Positions 40,684 through 47,859 of a DNA stretch of 47,859 nucleotides are shown here, piece after piece. The notes below the pieces were generated by a model, which was given only the letters and a program-made list of their open reading frames with translations, was not told the origin of the DNA and made no database searches. The stretch's first letter is position 1; every line of letters begins with the position of its first letter. The position numbers and the translations under genes are program-made. Origin of the DNA: Acidobacteriaceae bacterium (GTDB taxonomy: Bacteria > Acidobacteriota > Terriglobia > Bryobacterales > Bryobacteraceae); NCBI GenBank assembly GCA_019233755.1, contig JAFAMD010000047.1:1-47859 (forward strand), in the 5' to 3' direction.

Positions 40684-43458
40684 TCACTTCTGTCTCCACT
40701 CGGCAGCTTTCGCCGGCTTGCCCCATGACGCGTACAGTTGCACGATCCATTCGCGCGCGCGGTCCAGATGATACCAATCTGGGACGTCAATCCTGTTTTT
40801 CCGTGCCAGCATTCCCAGATAACCTTCTACCAGCAGTGGTTCGGCTTCGGCGTAGTTCTTCTCTCCGGCCAGGCTCGCGCCGAGCAAGCTCTCGGCGCGA
40901 AATCGTTGCCAGTCGTCCGGTGACGTCTTGCGATCAAAGTCAAAGGCCTCGCGCGCAAGCGGCTCACTCTCGGCGAACTTCCGCTGCGAGACGTAAGCCA
41001 GTGCCAGGTCGGCCGCCGATGCAATTGTGTTGGCGTCTTCAGAGCCCAGGGCGTGCCGCCGCGCCGCTAGGGTCTGCGCGGCGTACGTCTCCGCAAGCGC
41101 GTATTTGCCCTGTCGCTGATACATGAGAGCAAAATCCGAGAGGGCGTCGAGTGTGTTGGGATGCTCAGCTCCTAACACGCGGCGCTCGATCTCCAGTAAC
41201 TGGATGTGGAGTGCCTCAGCCTGCGCGTACTTTCCCTCGTCCCCGTAAACGTTGGCCAAGGAGTTCACGGAACGCAGCGTGTTGGGATGCTCGGCGCCCA
41301 GCACGCGGCGCTCGATCTCCACGGTTTGGTTGTAGAGCACGTCGGCTTGAGCGTACTTGCCCTGCGATTCGTAGACGAGCGCCAGGTTGCTCATGGAAGT
41401 CAAAGTGTTGGGATGCTCGGCTCCTAACACGCGACGGTCGATCTGCAAGGTCTGGCCGTAGAGTGCCTCGGCCTGCGCGTACTTGCCTTGGTACCAGTAG
41501 GAGGTGGCCAGATTCGTCATGGAAGACAGCGTGTCGGGATGCTCGGGACCCAACACGCGGCGTTGGATGTCCAGTAACTGGCTGTAGAGGGCCTTAGCCT
41601 GCGGGTACTTGTCCTGATCGAGGTAGACGAGCCCCAGAGTGTACATAGAACGCAACGTGTCGGGATTCTCTGGGCCCAGCACGCGACGATCGATTTCGAG
41701 GATCTCGCTGTGCAGTGCCTCAGCCTGCGCGTACTTGCCCGCTTCCCCGTAGACGGTGGCCAAGTTATTCATGGAACGCAACGTGTCGGGATTTTCTGGG
41801 CCCAGCACGCGACGCTGGCCCTCCAACGCCTGGCGGGTTAGCGCTTCAGCCTCGGAATACTTTCCCTGGAGAAGCGCGATACGTCCCAAATAGCTGACCG
41901 TCTTCAGGGTGTTTGGATTTTCTATCCCGAGCGCCCTCCGATTCAACTCCAAGGCCCGCTGCAGTTGAACTCGCGCTTTCGGGTATAGCCCCAAATCCAT
42001 GTAGGCCTGCCCGATGGTGTTCCTAACAGCAGCTTCCACCTCAGGCTGCCGGTCGAACTTTCCCGCGACCCGGACCGCCGCCCGGTCTAAAGCCGTTCGT
42101 ACCTCGAGGTGCGGATCCGGTTTGGTCCTCGGCCTGGACTGGCTGGCGGCGCTGGCCTGGGCCAGCAGATCGTTCTGCAGGAAGTTGTTGACCGCCTGCG
42201 CCATCGCCGCTTCCCTGTTGGCTCTGATGCTCTGCCGGATGCTGACGCCCGCTGCCATAATCAGCACGAACACGAAAGCGCCTGCAGTGAGCAGCGCCGC
42301 GAGGTGCCGCCGCGCAAACTTTCGTGCCCGATAACCCCAGCTGTTACTACAGGCGATAACCGGATAACCATTCAGATAAGCGGAGACGTCGGCGGCTAAC
42401 TCGGCGGCGGAAGAATAGCGCCGTTCCGGCTCTTTTCGCATCGTCATCAACACGATGTGATCTAAGTCGCCCTTTAACTCGCGCACCTCAGAATATGCGC
42501 GTTCCGGGCTGCGCACGGCAACTGCGCTTGGGGGACGCGGGTCCACTTCACAGATTTGACGCGCCATTTCAACTGGATTGGCAGTCTGTTCTGCGAAAGG
42601 GTGCTCTCCGGCCAGCAGTTCATACAGGAGAACACCCAGCCCATAAACATCGGTAGCGGTAGTGATTGGTTCTCCCGTGAGTTGCTCCGGACTCGCATAT
42701 TCCGGGGTCATCAGGCGTTCAGTCGGCCGCGTCTTTGGCAGCATCTGCCCTTCGTTATCGGGATCCAGAAGCTTAGCGATGCCGAAGTCGAGAAGCTTCG
42801 GAGTGCCCTCCTCATTGACGAGAACGTTGGCCGGCTTAATATCTCTATGAACGACTAAATTTTTATGGGCATACTCCACGGCCAAGCAGACCTTCCGGAA
42901 TATTTCGAGCTTGGCCTTCGTAGAAGGACTCTTTTGGCGGCAGTACTCGCCTATCGGTGTTCCGTCCACGTACTCCATTACCAAATATGGCGACCCGTCC
43001 GATGTCATTCCTCCATCGAGCAGGCGTGCAATATTCGGATGACTCAGATTCGCCAGAATCTGGCGCTCGCGTTGAAAGCGCTGCAACATCGTCTCGCTCT
43101 GCCAGAGCGCTGCGTGCATCAGCTTGATGGCGACGAACTGCTGATACTGTTGGTCCGCTCGGGCCGCGAGGAAAACTCTTCCCATGCCTCCTTCGCCCAG
43201 AACGCGGAGCAGCACGTAAGATCCGATGCGCCGGCCTATGAATGTAAGCTCACGAGCCGCCTCCTCCACTGGTGTCTTCAACAAGCCGAGTGGCTTATCA
43301 TCGTGTGCTAGCCATCGTTCCACCGCGTTTCGAAGTTCCAGGTCGTCGCGACACGCTTCGTTTAGAAATGCGGTGCGCTTGGAAGGGTCCACCTCCAGCG
43401 ATCGCTGAAACAGGCTATCCACCTGCTGCCACCGCTCTGCGCTGGAGTTCCAGCTCAT
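40684..43458 (-). CDS. Transmembrane Ser/Thr protein kinase with TPR repeats
   Basis: A 924-residue Hanks-type kinase. The kinase domain (about 78-365) has the glycine loop G-E-G-G-M-G (88-93), Lys112, catalytic H204-R-D206, D224-F-G226 and the S-P-E motif. One membrane helix follows (about 387-406). The rest is an array of 42-residue TPR units of the TPR_10/12 type (R-R-V-L-G-x-E-x-P-x-T-L, then G-K-Y-A-Q-A-E-A-L). The kinase faces the cytoplasm and the TPR part should lie outside it, as a binding scaffold or sensor. It overlaps the ECF sigma gene by 4 nt (ATGA), so the two form one regulatory unit, as is common in Acidobacteriota. Confidence 0.95.
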   Translation of the reverse strand: MSWNSSAERWQQVDSLFQRSLEVDPSKRTAFLNEACRDDLELRNAVERWLAHDDKPLGLLKTPVEEAARELTFIGRRIGSYVLLRVLGEGGMGRVFLAARADQQYQQFVAIKLMHAALWQSETMLQRFQRERQILANLSHPNIARLLDGGMTSDGSPYLVMEYVDGTPIGEYCRQKSPSTKAKLEIFRKVCLAVEYAHKNLVVHRDIKPANVLVNEEGTPKLLDFGIAKLLDPDNEGQMLPKTRPTERLMTPEYASPEQLTGEPITTATDVYGLGVLLYELLAGEHPFAEQTANPVEMARQICEVDPRPPSAVAVRSPERAYSEVRELKGDLDHIVLMTMRKEPERRYSSAAELAADVSAYLNGYPVIACSNSWGYRARKFARRHLAALLTAGAFVFVLIMAAGVSIRQSIRANREAAMAQAVNNFLQNDLLAQASAASQSRPRTKPDPHLEVRTALDRAAVRVAGKFDRQPEVEAAVRNTIGQAYMDLGLYPKARVQLQRALELNRRALGIENPNTLKTVSYLGRIALLQGKYSEAEALTRQALEGQRRVLGPENPDTLRSMNNLATVYGEAGKYAQAEALHSEILEIDRRVLGPENPDTLRSMYTLGLVYLDQDKYPQAKALYSQLLDIQRRVLGPEHPDTLSSMTNLATSYWYQGKYAQAEALYGQTLQIDRRVLGAEHPNTLTSMSNLALVYESQGKYAQADVLYNQTVEIERRVLGAEHPNTLRSVNSLANVYGDEGKYAQAEALHIQLLEIERRVLGAEHPNTLDALSDFALMYQRQGKYALAETYAAQTLAARRHALGSEDANTIASAADLALAYVSQRKFAESEPLAREAFDFDRKTSPDDWQRFRAESLLGASLAGEKNYAEAEPLLVEGYLGMLARKNRIDVPDWYHLDRAREWIVQLYASWGKPAKAAEWRQK
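41027..42034 (-). repeat. 126-bp tandem repeat coding TPR units
   Basis: Inside the kinase gene a GTGT(T/C)GGG-like landmark recurs at 41027, 41153, 41279, 41405, 41531, 41657, 41783 and 41909, exactly 126 bp apart (42 codons). The middle units are highly alike at DNA level, which points to recent unit duplication and makes the array prone to copy-number change. Confidence 0.85.
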
Positions 43459-43997
43459 GCTGGACGCGTGGCTGCCGTGAGTTCGCTATAGAGCCACGCC
43501 TTAGCTGCCCTTAGTTCGCGGTTAAGGGTCATGGGAGAAATGTCCAGCACGGCCGCACACTCATCGTAGGTCAACCCTCCGAAAAAGAGGAGTTCGACGA
43601 TCCGGCCTTTACGTACGTCGTATTGCGCAAGTCTTCCGAGCGCCTCATCCAGGTCCAAAAGATCTGGCGCGTCTTCTCCCCCAACTGCAACCTTCTCGTC
43701 GAGTGTCACTTTCTTTGGACGGCAACCGCGCTTCAAGCGACTTTGACTCCTCGCGTGATCCACCAGAATGTGCCGCATCGCACGTGCGGCCGCGGCCAGG
43801 AACCTGGACTTGTCATGCCATTCCGTATGGCTGGTCGCAAGCTTAAGGTACATCTCATGAACCAGCGCCGTCGGACGCAACGTGTGCCCCGGCCTTTCGT
43901 TGAGAAGATAGCGGGAGGCGAGTCTACGGAGCTCCTTGTAGACAGAGGGCATCAACTCGTCTACCGTAAGCTTGCTTTCAGTCGATGAGTCCTGCAT
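43455..43997 (-). CDS. ECF-type RNA polymerase sigma factor
   Basis: A 180-residue sigma-70-family extracytoplasmic-function factor of the group found with Ser/Thr kinases. Region 2 (about 15-90) includes the R-P-T-A-L-V-H-E-M-Y-L-K-L and R-A-M-R-H-I-L-V-D-H-A-R segments. Region 4 (about 115-175) includes V-E-L-L-F-F-G-G-L-T-Y-D-E-C-A-A-V-L-D-I and the helix L-N-R-E-L-R-A-A-K-A-W-L. The ATG at 43997 has a near-perfect GGAGGT upstream; the frame is open further, to 44045. Its TGA overlaps the kinase ATG, so the kinase may control this sigma factor by phosphorylation. No anti-sigma factor is seen. Confidence 0.93.
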   Translation of the reverse strand: MQDSSTESKLTVDELMPSVYKELRRLASRYLLNERPGHTLRPTALVHEMYLKLATSHTEWHDKSRFLAAAARAMRHILVDHARSQSRLKRGCRPKKVTLDEKVAVGGEDAPDLLDLDEALGRLAQYDVRKGRIVELLFFGGLTYDECAAVLDISPMTLNRELRAAKAWLYSELTAATRPA

Positions 43998-44367
43998 TAG
44001 TTTTACCTCCGATGAAGAGACCTGGCGCGAACACGTAGCTTCCACAGTGTCCTCCTAGTCTGATGGGGGATGTGGATTATGGAAGCGGATCGGGTCGACT
44101 CGCATCCAGCAACTGGTATACCACCGATATTTCGGGCAGAGATATTGGCTATGAGAAAAGATAGGGGGCGTCCGGGGCGCACGATATCCGGATTAGCTAT
44201 GACGAGCTATCTCTTCGGATAGTGGCTTTACAACTCGATGTCCCTTAAGCTGATCGCCTTCAAACGGATCGACGCGGTTTTTTTAAGTCGGGAAATCCTC
44301 AGATCGCCATGATGGAACGGATCGAGCGATCCTGTCGCACGAGAATGACCCCGTAAGGTCAAACAAC
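43998..44367. other. Upstream region of the sigma-kinase pair
   Basis: 370 bp with no supported gene. It holds the promoter of the ECF-kinase operon and probably the lost left end of the neighbouring transposase element. I could not identify inverted repeats. Confidence 0.4.
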
Positions 44368-45144
44368 TCATGCGGCATATTCGTAGAACTTGAGCAACCC
44401 GCCGAGGCGCTCGCGACATTTAAGAGCAGAGTCTGGACGTGACGGTCGAGAGCGAGGGGCAGGGAAGAGCAGCATGTTCTCTTTGCCTTGGTGATTGCGC
44501 TCGTGATGATAATGCTTTACGAACTCGGCGATGGTTCGCCGTAGAGAGGCCTCACCGAAGAGAATCAGTTTCGCCAAACACTCGCTCTTGATCGAGCGTA
44601 CCCAGCGCTCCGCAAAAGAGTTGAGATTGGGACTGCGGGCCGGCAACACGATGGGTTGAACTCCGCCGGACCGAAGCACATTTCGGAAGGAATGGCAGAA
44701 CTTCGTGTCGCGATCATGCAGGACAAAGCGAACTGGGAGCAGAGGGCCGTCGATACCGTCGACGCCATTACGAGCCATCTGCGCCATCCATTCCTCTGTG
44801 GGGTGTCGGGTGATTCCGGCGAGCGTGACGGGTCGCGTCTCCAGGTGCAAGAAGAACAAAACGTAGTAGGTGATCAAGTCTCGCCAGGTGAGCACTTCGA
44901 CCGTGAAGAAGTCGATGCTCGCTTAGACCGCCATGCGGGAGCGAATGAAGTCCGCCCAGTTCATCTGCTCGCGGCGCTTGGGAGCAGGCGCAATACCAAA
45001 TCGGCATAGGATATTACCCACGGTTTGATCGGAAACGCAATGACCGAGATTATTCAACGCTCCGGCAATGCGATCGTATCGCACCATCATACCGGCCCTC
45101 TTTTTCAGCGCGTTCCAATAATTTGACCGTGACGGGCAAGCCAA
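44368..45144 (-). pseudogene. Broken integrase-core transposase
   Basis: Two in-frame pieces of one transposase separated by a TAA at 44923-44925. The upstream piece (R-Y-D-R-I-A-G-A-L-N-N-L-G-H, then P-A-P-K-R-R-E-Q) is the region before the rve core. The downstream piece has the core: V-L-H-D-R-D-T-K-F with the second Asp, and L-N-S-F-A-E-R-W-V-R-S-I-K-S-E-C with the catalytic-type Glu. Reading through the stop joins M-A-V and A-S-I-D-F-F-T-V, a normal family sequence, so the stop is a point mutation. The N-terminal helix-turn-helix part is missing. The element is a dead insertion-sequence remnant about 155 bp from tRNA-Asn. Confidence 0.85.
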
Positions 45145-45298
45145 GCAGTTCGGAAGTCACAACTGCCCAGAAGCAGTGTGATCCATTGCGCGAGGATGAG
45201 CCGAAAGTTGAGGGAGAATCCGCACAAAAGTCCTTACACTCAAATGATTCTCAAGGGCATCGGAAGGAAGGAAAGGCTCGTAAGTCTTTGAAAAGATT

Positions 45299-45373
<75 letters not shown>

Positions 45374-45533
45374 GCATCTCGCTCCGCTACGCACTGCCCT
45401 TACCGCCTGGGCCATCGTGCAAAGTGGGCCAAACCCATTAAAGCACAGCCACTCTCCGCTCTGTCAAACACCTGAAACAACCAAATTCTCCAACGCTGCC
45501 GGAAGGGCTCCAAATGCTACGCTGAAATTTTCC

Positions 45534-47859
45534 ATGCAACTTGAAAAAGTCTACGAGCCTCAACGGCTTGAGCCGCACTGGGCTCAATGGTGGATTGAGT
45601 CCGGCATCTATCGCGCCGATGCCAAATCTGCCCGGACGGGCCGCGCTTTTTCGATCGTTATCCCGCCTCCGAATGTGACCGGCTCTCTTCACATCGGCCA
45701 CATGTTCGAACACACCATGATGGACCTCGCTGTCCGCTGGCATCGCATGAAAGGCGAGACAACCTTATGGCTTCCGGGTACGGACCACGCGGGAATAGCC
45801 ACTCAGATGGTCGTCGAACGCTTTCTCGCCAGCGAAAACATCACGCGCCAGCAGCTTGGCCGTGAAGAGTTTGAGCGGCGCGTCTGGCAATGGAAAGAAG
45901 AATACGGCGGCAAAATCAATAATCAGATTCGCCGCGAAGGCGCGAGCGTCGATTGGTCGCGTGAGCGCTTCACCATGGACCCGGGCCTGTCACGGGCTGT
46001 GCGAGAGACCTTCGTCCGGCTGTGGGACAAAGGCCTGATTTACCGCGGCGAGTACATGGTGAACTGGTGTCCTCGCTGCCACACCGCCATCTCTGATCTC
46101 GAAACCTTGCATGAGGCTGTCGAAGGCCATCTCTGGCATGTCCGCTATCGCATCACCGGTACCGACCAATATCTGACCGTCGCGACCACGCGTCCCGAAA
46201 CCATGCTGGGCGACACCGCTGTCGTCGTCCACCCGGACGATGAACGGTATCGGCATCTGCATGGCAAAACCGCAACCCTTCCCATCATGAACCGCGAAAT
46301 CCCAATTCTCGCGGATCCTATGGTCGACCCGAAGTTCGGCACCGGCGTCGTCAAAGTCACTCCGGCACACGATCCGAATGATTTCGAAGCCGCCAAGCGT
46401 CACGGTCTTCCGTTCGTCAAGGTCATCGGCGAAGATGCCCGCATGACGGCCGCCGCTGGCCCTTATGCCGGACTCGATCGCTTCCAGGCTCGCAAGCGTA
46501 TCCTGGCCGCGCTGGAAGAATCGGGCGACCTGGTAAAGACTGAGCCGTATACAGTCAGCATTTCAAAATGCGACCGCTGCAAAACCATCGTGGAACCGCT
46601 CGTTTCGACGCAGTGGTTTGTCCACATGAAGCCGCTCGCACAAAAGGCAATGGAAGCCGTCCGCAGCGGGCGCATCCGCTTCGTACCCAATGATCGCGAG
46701 GTGCTGTTCTTCCAGTGGATGGAAAATATCCGCGACTGGTGCATCTCGCGGCAGCTTTGGTGGGGTCACCGGATTCCGGCCTGGCACTGCCGCAATTGCC
46801 ACCAAATCACTATTGCGCGCGAGACGCCGGCCACGTGCCCGCATTGCCACTCCACCGAGATCGAACAGGACTCCGATGTTCTCGATACCTGGTTCAGTTC
46901 GGGTCTCTGGCCTTTCTCGACGCTGGGCTGGCCCGACGACACCGAGGATCTCCGCACCTTTTATCCGACTTCGCTCCTCATCACCGGTTTCGACATTCTC
47001 TTCTTCTGGGTCTCGCGCATGATCATGCTCGGGATTGAGATGACCGGTGACGTCCCGTTCCGGGAGATTCACATCCATGGACTGGTTCGCGATGCCGACA
47101 AACAGAAAATGTCCAAGACGAAGGGCAACGTCATCGACCCGCTCGTCATCATGGACAAATTCGGCACGGACGCGTGCCGTATCGCATTGCTGATTTCCGC
47201 CGCCGCCGGATCAGACATCGCGCTCAAGGAGGATCGCATGGAAGCCGGCAGCGCGTTCGCGAACAAAATCTGGAACGCCTCGCGCTGGCTGTTCATGAAT
47301 ATGGAGCGTTCAGGTGTTCAGAACTGGGCACCCTCGACCTCCGCGCTCCCTCCGGCATCCCAGTCAATTGAGGACTGCTGGATTGCCGATCGGCTGAACG
47401 ATTCCATCGCCGTAGTGGATCGCGCGCTCCAACTCCACCGCTATCATGAGGCCGCGCAGAAGCTCTGGGATTTCGTCTGGCACGAGTTCTGCGACTGGTA
47501 CCTCGAGGTGAAGAAGCTCCGCTTCCGCGAGGGCTCCGGCATCGACCCGCACTGGCAGGCCACGCTGAGCGTATACGAGACGATGCTGCGCCTGCTCCAC
47601 CCACTTATGCCGTTCATAACGGAGGAACTCTGGCAGCGTCTGATTCACGGCACGAACGTAGATGCGAATCTCCCGATTTCTATCTCGCTCGCAAACTATC
47701 CACAACCGCAGGAAAGTACCGTTCGCCCAGAACCGGTGCGGGCGTTTGAGCTGCTTAAGCAGATCGTGACCGCTGCGCGCGAGCTTCGGGCGGACAACAA
47801 ACTCGACCCGAAAGAGAGCATTCCCGCAACCCTTTACCTGCACGACTTCACGTTCGCCG
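45534..47859 (+). CDS. valS: Valyl-tRNA synthetase (3' end outside window)
   Basis: The first 775 codons of a class Ia aminoacyl-tRNA synthetase that charges tRNA-Val. The N-terminus M-Q-L-E-K-V-Y-E-P leads to the HIGH motif (L-H-I-G-H, His53-His56) in the typical P-P-P-N-V-T-G-S-L-H context. The CP1 editing domain follows, then zinc-type C-x-x-C pairs (W-C-P-R-C-H and later C-H-N-C, C-P-H-C) and the K-M-S-K-T motif (525-529) followed by K-G-N-V-I-D-P. After that comes the anticodon-binding domain. The usual length is about 870-950, so 100-170 residues are missing because the window ends. The ATG at 45534 is used because the ATG at 45514 soon meets a stop. Confidence 0.96.
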   Translation, partial: MQLEKVYEPQRLEPHWAQWWIESGIYRADAKSARTGRAFSIVIPPPNVTGSLHIGHMFEHTMMDLAVRWHRMKGETTLWLPGTDHAGIATQMVVERFLASENITRQQLGREEFERRVWQWKEEYGGKINNQIRREGASVDWSRERFTMDPGLSRAVRETFVRLWDKGLIYRGEYMVNWCPRCHTAISDLETLHEAVEGHLWHVRYRITGTDQYLTVATTRPETMLGDTAVVVHPDDERYRHLHGKTATLPIMNREIPILADPMVDPKFGTGVVKVTPAHDPNDFEAAKRHGLPFVKVIGEDARMTAAAGPYAGLDRFQARKRILAALEESGDLVKTEPYTVSISKCDRCKTIVEPLVSTQWFVHMKPLAQKAMEAVRSGRIRFVPNDREVLFFQWMENIRDWCISRQLWWGHRIPAWHCRNCHQITIARETPATCPHCHSTEIEQDSDVLDTWFSSGLWPFSTLGWPDDTEDLRTFYPTSLLITGFDILFFWVSRMIMLGIEMTGDVPFREIHIHGLVRDADKQKMSKTKGNVIDPLVIMDKFGTDACRIALLISAAAGSDIALKEDRMEAGSAFANKIWNASRWLFMNMERSGVQNWAPSTSALPPASQSIEDCWIADRLNDSIAVVDRALQLHRYHEAAQKLWDFVWHEFCDWYLEVKKLRFREGSGIDPHWQATLSVYETMLRLLHPLMPFITEELWQRLIHGTNVDANLPISISLANYPQPQESTVRPEPVRAFELLKQIVTAARELRADNKLDPKESIPATLYLHDFTFA

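Overview
The window reads as a chromosomal segment of an Acidobacteriota bacterium, probably near Solibacter/Bryobacter. This is inferred from gene content, not from a marker-gene comparison. The pointers are a large TonB-dependent receptor with an N-terminal carboxypeptidase-regulatory-like domain, an ECF sigma factor overlapping a Ser/Thr kinase with TPR repeats, a GH127 glycosidase, an 'AANRANAQ.STGPKT' family gene, Tat-exported TIM-barrel and cupin proteins, and moderately high G+C. No rRNA, CRISPR array, integrase or phage structural gene was seen.

Layout. 1-2.2 kb: a secreted orphan on the minus strand, then about 1.2 kb with no credible gene. 2.2-7.5 kb (+): an AANRANAQ-family gene, then HMG-CoA lyase, the two subunits of a 3-oxoacid CoA-transferase and a GH127 beta-L-arabinofuranosidase-like enzyme, ending in a clear terminator and a heptameric tandem repeat. 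7.7-15.4 kb (-): a Gfo/Idh/MocA oxidoreductase and a complete TolC-MFP-RND efflux operon with a fourth secreted protein. 15.5-20.3 kb: a membrane-anchored cytochrome c, a TonB-dependent receptor, and a divergent XRE regulator with a molybdate-binding-like domain. 20.4-23.8 kb (+): the conserved ATP-grasp/alpha-E/transglutaminase operon. 24-26 kb (-): sugar-phosphate-isomerase-like, HbpS/GlcG-like and cupin genes.

26.5-32.5 kb (+): an OmpA-DUF937 fusion, then a tight five-gene run: two DUF2382 (YsnF-like) stress proteins, an unrecognised alpha-helical protein, a P-loop ATPase with a C-terminal winged helix, and an MscS channel. I consider this the best candidate for an undescribed system, probably an envelope or osmotic stress module. 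It stops exactly at an 18-bp copy of the 3' end of tRNA-Pro. The intact tRNA-Pro lies 2.8 kb further on, so 32.5-35.3 kb (transaldolase, orphan DUF433 gene, a DUF4375-like gene) looks like a decayed tRNA-integrated element.

35.4-40.3 kb: an O-methyltransferase, a di-haem MauG/cytochrome c peroxidase-like protein, and a lower-G+C GH18-ricin lectin gene with a small upstream gene. 40.7-44 kb (-): ECF sigma factor overlapping a TPR Ser/Thr kinase whose TPR DNA repeats every 126 bp. 44.4-45.1 kb: an integrase-type transposase broken by a stop codon. Then tRNA-Asn and valyl-tRNA synthetase, cut by the window edge.
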